Assembly: GCA_017999365.1 (NCBI GenBank)
Contig: JAGNLW010000003.1
Coordinates: 310,001-374,000, forward strand
Source of the DNA: Candidatus Aminicenantota bacterium
GTDB taxonomy: Bacteria; Acidobacteriota; Aminicenantia; Aminicenantales; Saccharicenantaceae
Length of the DNA stretch: 64,000 nucleotides
Reading direction: 5' to 3'
Shown: positions 16,794-25,942 of the stretch, in pieces
How the letters are laid out: every line of letters starts with the position of its first letter
Position numbering within the stretch: position 1 is the first letter of the stretch
Program-made: the position numbers and the translations under genes
Notes under the pieces: generated by a model
What the model was told of the DNA's origin: nothing
The model's database searches: none
What the model saw: only the letters and a program-made list of their open reading frames with translations

Positions 16794-19499
16794 ATGGCCC
16801 CACGGACCCCGCGCGCCGTTCTCGGCGCGGCCGCCGCCGCCCTGATCCTGGCCCTGGCCGCCCCGGCCCCCAGCCGGGACCCGGCCCCTCCCCAGGACAA
16901 GGAGACCGTAGGCTTTAAGGGCAAGGGACGGACCGTCCTGCCGGTGGGCCAGGTCGTCACGCCGTTCGGCCTCCACCTGACCCTGCCGGGGATGAGGCCC
17001 CAGGACCTGGCCCTGTCGCCCGACGGCCGCGTCCTCGCCGTGGCCGGCAAGACCCACAGCCTCCTGGTCGTCGATCCCGCCTCCGGGAAGATCCTGCAGC
17101 AGGTCCCCCTGCCGGCCGAGGCCCAGGAAGCTCAGGATCCCCGGGTCGTTTCGCCCCAGATCCTCCAGCCGGACGAGGAAGGCCAGCTGAGCTACACGGG
17201 CCTGGCCTTCGCTCCCGACGGCGGCCGGCTCTACATGAGCAACGTCGAGGGCAGCGTCAAGGTCTTCACGGTCGACGCCGCCGGCGCGGTCGAGCCCTCC
17301 CACTCCATCCCCCTGCCCCCGGCCGGCGCCCCGCGGCGGGCCGAGGAGATCCCCTCGGGGCTGGCCGTCTCGGCCGACGGCGCCCGGCTCTTCGTCTGCG
17401 GCAACCTCTCCAACCGCCTGTACGAACTCGATGCCGCCTCGGGCGGGGTGCTGCGGTCCTTCGACGTCGGCGTGGCGCCCTTCGACGTCGTCCTGGCCGG
17501 CGGCAAGGCCTACGTCAGCAACTGGGGCGGCCGCCGGCCGGGCCCCGGCGACCTCACCGGGCCGGCCGGGCAGGGCACCGAGGTCCGGGTCGATCCCGTG
17601 CGCCACATCGCCTCCGAGGGCTCGGTCACCGTCGTCGACCTGGCCGCGGGCCGGGTCAAAACCGAGATCGCCGCCGGCCTTCACGCTTCGGCCCTGGCCC
17701 TGTCGCCGGACGGGCGTTACATCGTCTGCGCCAACGCCGCCGCGGACACGCTCAGCGTCATCGACACGGCCAAGGACGCCGTCGTCGAGACCGTCTGGGC
17801 CAAGGCCTCGCCGGCCGACCTGTTCGGGGCCTCGCCCAACGCCCTGGCCTTCGCCCCGAACGGCAAGACGCTCTACGCCGCCAACGGCACCCAGAACGCC
17901 GTGGCCGCCATCAAGTTCAGCCCCAAGAAGAGGAAGTCCCGCCTCAAAGGGCTCATCCCCGTCGGCTGGTTCCCGGGCGCGGTCGTCTATGACGCCAAGC
18001 GCGGCGCCCTGTGCGTCGCCAACATCAAGGGCCACGCCGCGGAGCCGGCCGAATCGAGGCCGTCGGGCGCTCCGGGCTTCAACTCCCACCAATACACCGG
18101 CTCGGTGTCGATCTTCCGCGAGCCCCGGCAGAAAGAGCTCTGGGAGATGACAGACATCGTCACCGCCAACTTCCGCCGGGAGCGCGTCGCCGAGGCCCTG
18201 CGCAAGCCCCGGCCCGGCCAACCGGCCCGGCCCGTGCCGGAGCGCATCGGCGAGCCCAGCGTCTTCAAGCACGTCGTCTACGTCATCAAGGAGAACCGGA
18301 CCTACGACCAAGTCCTCGGCGACGTGGCCGCCGGCAACGGCGATCCCGCCCTGTGCGTCTTCGGCGAGGAGGTCACGCCCAACCAGCACAAGCTCGTCCG
18401 CGATTTTGTCCTCCTCGACAACACCTACTGCAGCGGCATCCTCAGCGCCGACGGCCACCAGTGGTCGACGACGGCCTTCGGCACGGACTACCTCGAGCGC
18501 TCCTTCGCCGGCTGGCCCCGCAGCTACCCGGACGGCATGGGGCCCGACGAGGTCGACGCCCTGGCCTACGCGCCGAGCGGCTTCATCTGGGACAACGCCC
18601 TGAAGCACGGGATCACGCTCTGGAACTTCGGCGAGTTCACCATGCAGGCCTGCGGCTGGACCGACCCGGCCCGCGAGGACGCGCCGAAGTGGGCCGACTA
18701 CTGGGATGAATACCGGCACGGCCGCGGCCTGGTCCGCGTCGCCTCCGTCCCGGCCATCCCCACGGTGGCCGCGTTCTCGCCCACCGACACGGTCGGCTGG
18801 AACATGGCCGTCCCTGACCAGTGGCGGGCCCGTTACATCGAGGAGCAGATCGCCAAGTGGGAGGCCGAAGGCCGCATGCCGGGGCTCATCCTGGTCTGCC
18901 TGCCGGACGACCACACCAGCGGCACGAGCGAGGGGTCGCCGACGCCCGAGGCCTGCGTCGCCGACAACGACCTGGCCTTCGGCCGCATCGTCCAGGCCTT
19001 CAGCCGCAGCTCGTTCTGGAAGGAAACGGTCGTCTTCGGCATCGAGGACGACCCCCAGAACGGCTGGGACCACGTCAGCGGCTACCGGACCACGGCCTAC
19101 TGCGCCAGCCCCTACACCAAGCGCGGCGCGGTCGTCTCGACCCAATACAACACGACCAGCCTGCTGCGGACGATCGAGCAGATCCTGGGCCTGCCGCCGA
19201 TGAACCAGTTCGACGCCGCGGCCACACCGATGTTCGACTGCTTCACGGGCACGCCCGACTTCGCGCCCTTCGAGGCCGTGCCCAACCGGATCGGGCTCGA
19301 CACGATGAACCCCCCCAAGGACCAGATCGCCGACCCCCTGCTCCGTCGCCACGCCGCGATCTCCGCGCGCCTGAACTTCCGGCGGATCGACGCCTGCCCC
19401 GAGGACACCCTCAACCGCATCATCTGGCACTCCGTCAAGGGGAGCGCCGCGCCCTACCCCGCCTGGGCCGTCACCCTCGTCGCCGATGATGACGATTGA
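16794..19499 (+). CDS. Secreted YVTN beta-propeller protein with phosphoesterase (PF04185-type) domain
   Basis: A 901-residue exported protein. The signal peptide is about 1-27. Residues about 50-410 are YVTN/Lactonase-like propeller repeats (ALSPDGRVLAVAG, GLAFAPDGGRLYMSN, ALALSPDGRYIVCANAAADTLSVID). Residues about 488-850 resemble the phosphoesterase family of acid phosphatases and phospholipase C, starting with HVVYVIKENRTYDQVLGD and including SADGHQWSTTAFGTDY and EDDPQNGWDHVSGYRTTAYCASPYT, with likely metal ligands in E/N, D and H positions. It probably hydrolyses phosphate esters in the periplasm or outside; the substrate is unknown. It may be co-transcribed with the exporter pair, but repeat copy B separates it from the next gene. 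Confidence 0.85.
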   Translation: MAPRTPRAVLGAAAAALILALAAPAPSRDPAPPQDKETVGFKGKGRTVLPVGQVVTPFGLHLTLPGMRPQDLALSPDGRVLAVAGKTHSLLVVDPASGKILQQVPLPAEAQEAQDPRVVSPQILQPDEEGQLSYTGLAFAPDGGRLYMSNVEGSVKVFTVDAAGAVEPSHSIPLPPAGAPRRAEEIPSGLAVSADGARLFVCGNLSNRLYELDAASGGVLRSFDVGVAPFDVVLAGGKAYVSNWGGRRPGPGDLTGPAGQGTEVRVDPVRHIASEGSVTVVDLAAGRVKTEIAAGLHASALALSPDGRYIVCANAAADTLSVIDTAKDAVVETVWAKASPADLFGASPNALAFAPNGKTLYAANGTQNAVAAIKFSPKKRKSRLKGLIPVGWFPGAVVYDAKRGALCVANIKGHAAEPAESRPSGAPGFNSHQYTGSVSIFREPRQKELWEMTDIVTANFRRERVAEALRKPRPGQPARPVPERIGEPSVFKHVVYVIKENRTYDQVLGDVAAGNGDPALCVFGEEVTPNQHKLVRDFVLLDNTYCSGILSADGHQWSTTAFGTDYLERSFAGWPRSYPDGMGPDEVDALAYAPSGFIWDNALKHGITLWNFGEFTMQACGWTDPAREDAPKWADYWDEYRHGRGLVRVASVPAIPTVAAFSPTDTVGWNMAVPDQWRARYIEEQIAKWEAEGRMPGLILVCLPDDHTSGTSEGSPTPEACVADNDLAFGRIVQAFSRSSFWKETVVFGIEDDPQNGWDHVSGYRTTAYCASPYTKRGAVVSTQYNTTSLLRTIEQILGLPPMNQFDAAATPMFDCFTGTPDFAPFEAVPNRIGLDTMNPPKDQIADPLLRRHAAISARLNFRRIDACPEDTLNRIIWHSVKGSAAPYPAWAVTLVADDDD

Positions 19500-19507
19500 C
19501 CGATTGA

Positions 19508-19516
19508 ACAATTGTC
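19508..19516. repeat. Direct repeat left of repeat copy B
   Basis: ACAATTGTC, identical to 19800-19808 on the other side of repeat copy B; a possible target-site duplication of 9 bp. Confidence 0.5.
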
Positions 19517-19521
19517 AATAA

Positions 19522-19799
19522 CTCCATCGCGAGGCGGCGAGGGGTGTCGACCCAAGGCCCCCGTGAGGGAGGGGGGACCGGCAGGGAGCGGAGTCCCCGA
19601 AGCGACCATCAGCGCCGGCCCGAAGCGACACAGAGGGGCGGCGCTGGGAGATCTCTTGAGGGCGATTTTTCCGGATATCTCCCAGAATCCCGGCCTCGAG
19701 CGCTCGGCCGTGATTCTGAGGTCCGCTTCCAGGAGTCCGCTCCCCGTAGGCGGGGGCAAGGGGCGATATCCCGAGCTCAGCCGAGAAGATGGAGTTCCG
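19522..19799 (+). repeat. Structured intergenic repeat, copy B
   Basis: About 278 bp, homologous to 12259-12551. The same fold forms with changed bases: P1 GGGAGCGGA 19584-19592 with TCCGCTCCC 19736-19744; P2 CAGCGCCG 19610-19617 with CGGCGCTG 19639-19646; P3 GGGAGAT 19646-19652 with ATCTCCC 19677-19683; P4 19683-19695 with 19706-19718 (13 bp, one mismatch). The block GCGACCATCAG before P2 and GGTCCGCT after P4 are unchanged between copies. It follows a gene end, as copy A does. Confidence 0.8.
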
Positions 19800-19808
19800 A
19801 CAATTGTC
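19800..19808. repeat. Direct repeat right of repeat copy B
   Basis: ACAATTGTC, the right partner of 19508-19516, directly next to the end of homology with copy A. Confidence 0.5.
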
Positions 19809-19809
19809 C

Positions 19810-19839
19810 TTTCATGAAAGGACCGGGGTGAGGTAAAAT
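19810..19839 (+). promoter_or_regulatory. Possible promoter of the sodium symporter gene
   Basis: TTTCAT (19810-19815), an 18-bp spacer and TAAAAT (19834-19839), much like the pair at 776-804. The -35 lies inside the palindrome CCTTTCATGAAAGG, which could serve as an operator. Confidence 0.4.
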
Positions 19840-19876
19840 CGGCCCCGGCCGCGCAACCTGCGCCCAAGGAGCGGAC

Positions 19877-21631
19877 ATGAGCGTGCTGAAACCCCTCGAC
19901 TGGATCATCGTCGCCGCCTATTTCGGGATCATCCTGGGCCTGGCCTGGAAGGTCATGCGCCAGAAGCAGAACACCTCCGACGAGTACTTCCTGGCCGGCC
20001 GCAACCTCGGCTGGCTCATCGTCGGGGCCTCCATCTTCGCCTCGAACATCGGGGCCGAACACCTCGTCGGCCTGGCCGGTTCGGGCGCGACCGACGGCGT
20101 GGCCATGGCCCACTATGAATTGCACGCCTGGTGCCTGCTCGTCCTGGGCTGGGTCATGGTGCCGTTCTACATGCGCTCGCGGGTCTTCACCATGCCCGAG
20201 TTCCTGGAGCGGCGCTTCTCGCCGGCGGCCCGGACGGTCCTGTCGGTCATCTCCCTCGTGGCCTACGTCCTGACCAAGCTGGCCGTCGGCATCTTCGCCG
20301 GCGGCGTCGTCTTCAGCGTCCTGCTGCCCGAGCTCAACTGGTTCGGCCTGGACAGCTTCTGGATCGGCTCCATCCTGGTCATCGTCATCACCGGCCTGTA
20401 CACGGTCATGGGCGGGCTCAAGGCCGTGGCCTACACCGAGGCCCTGCAGACCTTCATCCTCATCGTCGGCGCGGGCCTGGTGACCTTCTTCGGCCTCAAG
20501 GCCCTCGGCGGATGGGGGGCCCTGCGCGACATCGCCGGCGGCGAGATGTTCAACCTCTGGAAGCCCCTCGTCCCGGCCGGCGTCCAGGGCACCTGGGCGC
20601 CCGTCCACGAGGCCGGCCGGATGGCCTGGTACTTCAACGACAACTACCCCTGGATCGGCATGCTCTTCTGCGCCCCCATCATCGGGCTGTGGTACTGGTG
20701 CACGGACCAGTACATCGTCCAGCGCGTCCTCGGCGCCCCGGACCAGCGCCAGGCCCGGCGGGGCTCGATCGCGGCCGCCTTCTTCAAGCTCCTGCCCGTC
20801 TTCATCTTCATCATCCCGGGCATGATCGCCTTCGCCCTGGCCAAGAGCGGCCAGAGCGCCGCCCTCCAGCAGGAGCTTTTCCAGGGCGGGACCGAGCTCG
20901 TCCGGGCCAACGCCCAGAAGGCCTTCCCGATGCTGGTGGCCACGGTGCTGCCGATCGGGGTCCGGGGCATGGTCGTGGCCGGGCTCCTGGCCGCCCTGAT
21001 GAGCTCGCTGGCCGGGGCCTTCAACGCCGCGGCCACCCTCTTCACCATGGATTTCTACCAGCGCCTGCGGCCCAAGGTGACCCAGGAGCGCCTGGTCTGG
21101 ATCGGCCGCGTAGCCACCGGCGTCATGGTCCTCATCGGCCTGCTCTGGATCCCGGTCATCCGCGGCGGCCGCGGCCTCTACGACTACCTCCAGGGCGTCC
21201 AATCCTACCTGGCCCCGCCCATCTTCGTCGTCTTCTTCTTCGGCGTCTTCTGGAAGCGGCTCAACGCCAAAGGCTGCCTGGCCGCCCTCGGCACGGGCTT
21301 CGCCATGGGCCTGTTCCGCCTGGCCGTCGACACGCCGGTCAAGCTCGCGAGCGGCTTCGCCTACGCCGAGGGCTCGTTCCTATGGGTCGTCAACCACATC
21401 TTCTTCCAGTACTACAGCCTGCTCATCTTCATCGTCAGCGCCCTGGTCATGGTCGTCGTCAGCCTGCTGACCGAGAAGCCGGCCTACGAGAGGATCAGCG
21501 GGCTGACCTACGGCACGGTCACGGCCGAGCACCGGAAGGAGTCGCGGGCCAGCTGGACCGCGGCCGACGTCGTCGCCTCCGCGATCGTCCTGGCCCTGAT
21601 CCTCGGCGCCTACCTCTACTTCACGGGGTGA
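19877..21631 (+). CDS. Sodium:solute symporter (SSS family, SGLT-like)
   Basis: A 584-residue inner-membrane protein with about 14 hydrophobic segments and the SSS signature regions: SDEYFLAGRNLGWLIVGASIFASNIGAEHLVGLAG (residues about 33-67), VMGGLKAVAYTEALQ and LWYWCTDQYIVQRVLGAPD, the last typical of the sugar (vSGLT/SGLT) branch. The probable role is sodium-driven uptake of a sugar; the substrate is not certain. The start follows AAGGAG. A glycosidase gene of the NAGPA type follows after 19 bp, which supports sugar or glycoconjugate use. Confidence 0.9.
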   Translation: MSVLKPLDWIIVAAYFGIILGLAWKVMRQKQNTSDEYFLAGRNLGWLIVGASIFASNIGAEHLVGLAGSGATDGVAMAHYELHAWCLLVLGWVMVPFYMRSRVFTMPEFLERRFSPAARTVLSVISLVAYVLTKLAVGIFAGGVVFSVLLPELNWFGLDSFWIGSILVIVITGLYTVMGGLKAVAYTEALQTFILIVGAGLVTFFGLKALGGWGALRDIAGGEMFNLWKPLVPAGVQGTWAPVHEAGRMAWYFNDNYPWIGMLFCAPIIGLWYWCTDQYIVQRVLGAPDQRQARRGSIAAAFFKLLPVFIFIIPGMIAFALAKSGQSAALQQELFQGGTELVRANAQKAFPMLVATVLPIGVRGMVVAGLLAALMSSLAGAFNAAATLFTMDFYQRLRPKVTQERLVWIGRVATGVMVLIGLLWIPVIRGGRGLYDYLQGVQSYLAPPIFVVFFFGVFWKRLNAKGCLAALGTGFAMGLFRLAVDTPVKLASGFAYAEGSFLWVVNHIFFQYYSLLIFIVSALVMVVVSLLTEKPAYERISGLTYGTVTAEHRKESRASWTAADVVASAIVLALILGAYLYFTG

Positions 21632-21650
21632 CCGGGAAGGGCGGGCCGGG

Positions 21651-22838
21651 ATGATCCTCTCGCCCTCGGGCCCGCGCCGGGGCCGGCTCCGGCCGGCGAG
21701 CGTTCCCGCCCTGGCCGTCCTGGCCGTCCTGGCGGAGATATCGCTCCTTTGCGCCGCCGGCCCGTCGGGACCGCCCGAGACCCGGCGCTCGAAGATCGTC
21801 GCCCCCGGGCTCGAGCACATCGAGATCCGCCGCGGCGATTTCGGCGTCGGCCTGGGCCCGGACCGCTGGATCATCCACGTCCTCGTCGCCGACCCGGCCC
21901 GGACCCGGCTCGTCCTGGGCCGGGCCCACGACCGGATCGCGGGGACGGAGACGACGAGCTCGATGGCCCGCCGCCTGGGCGCCCTGGCCGGCGTCAACGG
22001 CGGCTACTTCCGGACCGACGGGCCGTACAAGGGCGAGCCGGGAGGCGTCGTCATCGCGGCCGGCAAGGTCCTCAGCGAGCCCTCCCGCCGCCGGCCGGGC
22101 CTGGCCGTGTCCAACCGCGGCGCCCGGACCCGGCTCGCCGTCGTCGACGTCGCGCTGCGGGCCGAGGTCGCGGCGGGGCGGACGGCCAAGCGCCCGATCG
22201 ACGGCTTCAACCGGCCCCGTCTCGACGGCGAGCTCATCCTGTTCACGCCCGAGTTCGGGACGACCACCCTGACCGGCCCGAACGGGGCCGAAGCCGTCCT
22301 CGAGAACGGGCGGGTCGCGGCCGCGCGGGACGGCCGGGGCGATACGGCCATCCCCCGCGGCGGGGCTGTCCTGTCGGGCCACGGCGGCGCCGCCGCCTGG
22401 CTTCGGGACCGTCTGCCGCCCGGGGCCCGGGCCGAGGTCCGGGCGGACGTCCGGCTCTCTCCCCAGCCGGGCTTCCCGCCCGATTTCGTCCTCGGCGGCG
22501 GGCCGCGCCTGCTCGCCGGCGGGCGCCCCCCGGCCGCCGATCCCGGCGTTTATGCCGCGGGTTTCGCCGAGTCCCGCCACCCCCGGACGGCCGTCGGAGT
22601 CCGGGCCGACGGCCGCCTCCTGCTGGTCACCGTCGACGGCCGCCAGCCCGAGCATAGCGTCGGCATGAGCATCGCCGAGCTGGCCGCGCTCATCGGCGAG
22701 CTCGGCGCCGTCGAGGCTCTCAACATGGACGGCGGCGGCTCCACGACCATGGTCGTCGGCGGCCGGGTCGTCAACGGCCCGTCCGACCTCACCGGCGAGC
22801 GCCCGGTCGGCGACGCCCTGCTCCTCGTCCGCCGCTGA
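21651..22838 (+). CDS. Phosphodiester glycosidase family (NAGPA domain) exported protein
   Basis: A 395-residue protein with an N-terminal hydrophobic export signal (residues about 17-36). The NAGPA domain (PF09992 type) fills residues about 100-395: VNGGYFRTDGPYKGEPGGVVIAAGKV, RTAVGVRADGRLLLVTVDGRQPEHSVGMSIAELAALI and the hallmark ALNMDGGGSTTMVVGG near residue 360. Family members cleave GlcNAc-1-phosphodiesters (human uncovering enzyme) or act in bacterial sporulation and cell-wall contexts. Here it likely trims surface glycoconjugates. It follows the symporter by 19 bp without a promoter, so the two are probably one operon. Confidence 0.85.
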   Translation: MILSPSGPRRGRLRPASVPALAVLAVLAEISLLCAAGPSGPPETRRSKIVAPGLEHIEIRRGDFGVGLGPDRWIIHVLVADPARTRLVLGRAHDRIAGTETTSSMARRLGALAGVNGGYFRTDGPYKGEPGGVVIAAGKVLSEPSRRRPGLAVSNRGARTRLAVVDVALRAEVAAGRTAKRPIDGFNRPRLDGELILFTPEFGTTTLTGPNGAEAVLENGRVAAARDGRGDTAIPRGGAVLSGHGGAAAWLRDRLPPGARAEVRADVRLSPQPGFPPDFVLGGGPRLLAGGRPPAADPGVYAAGFAESRHPRTAVGVRADGRLLLVTVDGRQPEHSVGMSIAELAALIGELGAVEALNMDGGGSTTMVVGGRVVNGPSDLTGERPVGDALLLVRR

Positions 22839-22845
22839 GGCCGCG

Positions 22846-22874
22846 TTGACGCGGCCGGGACCCGCCTGTATACT
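22846..22874 (+). promoter_or_regulatory. Sigma-70-type promoter of the S9 peptidase gene
   Basis: TTGACG (22846-22851), a 17-bp spacer and TATACT (22869-22874), about 50 bp before the ATG. Confidence 0.75.
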
Positions 22875-22924
22875 CGACGTCTCATGGCCCACGGCCCGAG
22901 CATTCCACTCCGCGGGGGAACATC

Positions 22925-25900
22925 ATGACGCCTTCGTCCGCGACCTCGAAGTCCGTCCTCGCCGTCCTCGTCCTGGCCCTGGCCCTGTCCCTGATGGGCG
23001 GCGCGGCGGCGGGGGCCAAGAAACCCTTGAGCTACGACGCCTACGACGGCTGGCGCTCCATCCAGGGGACCCAGCTCTCGCGCGACGGGCGCTGGCTCGC
23101 CTACGCCCTCGTCCCGCAGGACGGGGACGGCGAGCTCGTCGTCCGCGACCTGAAGACGGACAAGGAGCACCGGGCCGCGCGCGGCCGCGGGGCGGTGCTG
23201 ACGGCCGACGGGAAGTTCGCCGTTTTCACGGTCGCCCCGGTCAAGGCCGAGGTCGACAAGGCCAAGAAGGACAAGAAGAAGCCCGAGGAACAGCCCAAGG
23301 GCGGCCTCGGGATCATGGACCTGGCCACGGGCCGGGTGACGACGGTCGAGCGGGTCAAGAGCTTCAAGGTCGCCGAGGACTCCGGCGCCTTCGTGGCCTA
23401 CCTCCTCGAGCCGCCGCTGAAAAAGCCGGACGAGAAGAAGGACGAGGCCAAGGCGGAGGAGGCCAGGAAGGAGCCGCCCGCCAAGCCCGAGGCCAAGCCC
23501 GAGGTCAAGGCCGCTCCCGGCCCGGAGGCGCCCAAGACCGACGAGCCCAAGAAAGAGGAGAAGAAGAAGGAGCCCGGCACCGAGCTCGTCGTCCGCGAGC
23601 TGGCCACCGGCAAGGAGACGCGGATCGCCGAGGTCGTCGAGTACGCCTGGAACAAGCCGGGCACCTGGCTGGCCTACGGCGCGTCCTCGAAGACGCCCGA
23701 GAACGACGGCGCCTTCGCCCTCGAGGCCGCCGCGGGTCGGACCGTGGCCCTGCTCAAGGGCCTCGGCAATTACAGGAATCTGACCTTCGACGAGAAGGGC
23801 GGCCAGCTGGCCTTCGTCAGCGACCGCGACGACTACAAGGCCGACAAGCCCGCCTTCAAGCTCTACCACTGGTCGACGGCCGAAGGCACGGGCAAGGTCG
23901 TCGCCAAAGCCCACAAGTCCTCTTCCGCCGCCGTCGAGCTCGTCGCCGTTTCCGCCGCGTCCGAGCTCGTCCCGGCCCAGGCCAAGGGCTTCCCGGCCGG
24001 CATGGCCGTCAGCGAGAACGGCCGGCTGCAGTTCTCCAAGGACGGCGGCCGCCTCTTCTTCGGCATCGCCGCCGTCCCCAAGCCCGAGCCCAAAGACGCG
24101 CCCGAGCCGGTCAAGGTCGACATCTGGAACTGGAAGGACCCTTACCTTCAGCCTAAGCAAAAAGTCCAGGCGGAGGATGAGAAGAAGCGGTCCCTGATGT
24201 GCGTCATGCACCTCGGGCCCAAGGACAGGAGATTCGTCCAGCTGGCCACGCCCGAAGTCCCGGATATCACGCTGTCGGAGGACGCCAAGGTGGCTCTCGG
24301 CTCTTCCGACCTTCCTTACCGCCAACTCGAGTCCTGGGACCAGGGCTATGCGGATGTCTTCCTCGTCAGCGTGAGCGACGGCTCGAAGAAGAGGGTTCTC
24401 GAAAAGACCCCGTACGGCGCCCGCCTGTCCCCCGGCGGCGCCTGGCTCTCCTACTATCGCAGCGAAGGCGACGACTGGTACGCCTACCGTCTCGCCGACG
24501 GCAAGACCTTCAACCTGACCGCGAAGCTCGGCGTCGCCTTCGCCGACGAGGAGAACGACTCCCCGAGCGATCCCTCCCCCTACGGCGTGGCCGGCTGGAC
24601 CGACGGCGACAGGTCGATCCTCGTCTACGACCGCTACGACATCTGGGAGCTGGCGCCGGACGGTGCGCAGGGCCGGATGGCCACGAACGGGTCGGGCCGC
24701 CGCGACAAGATCGTCTACCGTTACGTCCACCTCGACCCGGACAAGCCGGCCGTGCCGGCCGCGGGCCCGATCATCCTGCAGGCCACCCACGAGAGCACTT
24801 GGGCCACGGGGGCCTACCGCGTCGACCTCTCGGGTCCGGCCGCCGATCCCGTAAAGATCATCATGTCGGACAAGCAGCTCGCCTCGTTCAACCCGCGCGG
24901 CGGCGGCAGCGGAGGCCTGCTGAAGGCCAAGAACGCCGACGTCTACGTCCGTACCGAGCAGCGCTTCGACGAGTTCCCCGACCTCTGGGTGAGCGGCCCG
25001 GACCTGGCCGAGGCCCGCAAGGTCAGCGTCGCCAACCCCCAACAGGCCGAGTACAACTGGGGCAAGGCCGAGCTCATCGAGTACACGAACGCGGACGGCA
25101 AGGTCCTGCCGGCCGTCCTGATCAAGCCCGAGGACTTCGACCCGGCCAAGAAGTACCCGCTCATGGTCTACATCTATGAGACCCAGGCCGTCGGCCTGCA
25201 CCGCTACTACGCCCCTTCGCCGGGCACGAGCATCAATTTCACCCGCTACGCCAGCAACGGCTACGTCATCCTCAGCCCCGACATCGTCTACGAGATCGGC
25301 TATCCCGGCGCGAGCGCGATGAAGTGCGTCCTGCCGGCCGTCCAGAAGGTCGTCGGCATGGGCTTCATCGATCCCGAGCGGATCGGCATCCAGGGCCACA
25401 GCTGGGGCGGCTATCAGATCACCTACATGGTCACCCAGACCGACATGTTCGCCGCCGTGCAGGCCGGGGCCTCGGTCTCCAACATGACCAGCGCCTACGG
25501 CGGCATCCGCTGGGGCTCGGGCATGGTCCGCGAGTTCCAGTACGAGAAGACCCAGAGCCGCATCGGGGCGCCTCTCTTCGCCCGGGTCCTCCAGTACTTG
25601 GAGAACTCGCCGGTCTTCTGGGCCGAGCGGGTGCGGACGCCCTACCTCTCGATCCACAACGACGAGGACGACGCCGTGCCCTGGTACCAGGGCATCGAGT
25701 TCTTCGCCGCCCTCCGCCGGCTCGGCAAAGAGGCCTACATGTTCAACTACAACGGCGAGAAGCACGGGCTGCGCGAGCGTGAGAACCAGAAGCACTGGAC
25801 CGTCCACCAGGACGAGTTCTTCGACCATTTCCTGCTGGGCAAGCCCCGGCCGGAGTGGATGGAAAAGGGCGTCCCCTACCTCGAGAGAGGCAAGCGCGAC

Positions 25901-25942
25901 GTGACCCCGCTCTACAAGAAGTCCGAGGAGGTCAAGAAATGA
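22925..25942 (+). CDS. S9 family prolyl oligopeptidase-like peptidase, secreted
   Basis: A 1005-residue exported serine peptidase. The signal peptide ends near AAAGA (residue 34). A seven-bladed propeller region precedes a C-terminal alpha/beta hydrolase. The triad is visible: nucleophile Ser826 in GHSWGGY, an Asp in NDEDDAVPW (913-916) and His947 in GEKHG. It would cleave oligopeptides in the periplasm, feeding peptide uptake. Unusually, residues about 110-225 carry Lys/Glu/Pro/Ala-rich low-complexity insertions (KAKKDKKKPEE, DEAKAEEARKEPPAKPEAK) within the propeller, making it longer than the usual 650-700 residues. A DUF2177 gene overlaps its stop. Confidence 0.92.
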   Translation: MTPSSATSKSVLAVLVLALALSLMGGAAAGAKKPLSYDAYDGWRSIQGTQLSRDGRWLAYALVPQDGDGELVVRDLKTDKEHRAARGRGAVLTADGKFAVFTVAPVKAEVDKAKKDKKKPEEQPKGGLGIMDLATGRVTTVERVKSFKVAEDSGAFVAYLLEPPLKKPDEKKDEAKAEEARKEPPAKPEAKPEVKAAPGPEAPKTDEPKKEEKKKEPGTELVVRELATGKETRIAEVVEYAWNKPGTWLAYGASSKTPENDGAFALEAAAGRTVALLKGLGNYRNLTFDEKGGQLAFVSDRDDYKADKPAFKLYHWSTAEGTGKVVAKAHKSSSAAVELVAVSAASELVPAQAKGFPAGMAVSENGRLQFSKDGGRLFFGIAAVPKPEPKDAPEPVKVDIWNWKDPYLQPKQKVQAEDEKKRSLMCVMHLGPKDRRFVQLATPEVPDITLSEDAKVALGSSDLPYRQLESWDQGYADVFLVSVSDGSKKRVLEKTPYGARLSPGGAWLSYYRSEGDDWYAYRLADGKTFNLTAKLGVAFADEENDSPSDPSPYGVAGWTDGDRSILVYDRYDIWELAPDGAQGRMATNGSGRRDKIVYRYVHLDPDKPAVPAAGPIILQATHESTWATGAYRVDLSGPAADPVKIIMSDKQLASFNPRGGGSGGLLKAKNADVYVRTEQRFDEFPDLWVSGPDLAEARKVSVANPQQAEYNWGKAELIEYTNADGKVLPAVLIKPEDFDPAKKYPLMVYIYETQAVGLHRYYAPSPGTSINFTRYASNGYVILSPDIVYEIGYPGASAMKCVLPAVQKVVGMGFIDPERIGIQGHSWGGYQITYMVTQTDMFAAVQAGASVSNMTSAYGGIRWGSGMVREFQYEKTQSRIGAPLFARVLQYLENSPVFWAERVRTPYLSIHNDEDDAVPWYQGIEFFAALRRLGKEAYMFNYNGEKHGLRERENQKHWTVHQDEFFDHFLLGKPRPEWMEKGVPYLERGKRDVTPLYKKSEEVKK

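Larger units (their letters stand above)
19500..19876. other. Gene-free stretch holding structured repeat copy B
   Basis: A 377-bp stretch. It contains repeat copy B (19522-19799) flanked by ACAATTGTC direct repeats, a 14-bp perfect palindrome CCTTTCATGAAAGG (19808-19821), a possible promoter (19810-19839) and an AAGGAG ribosome site for the symporter. Short ORFs in it are not supported as genes. Confidence 0.7.
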
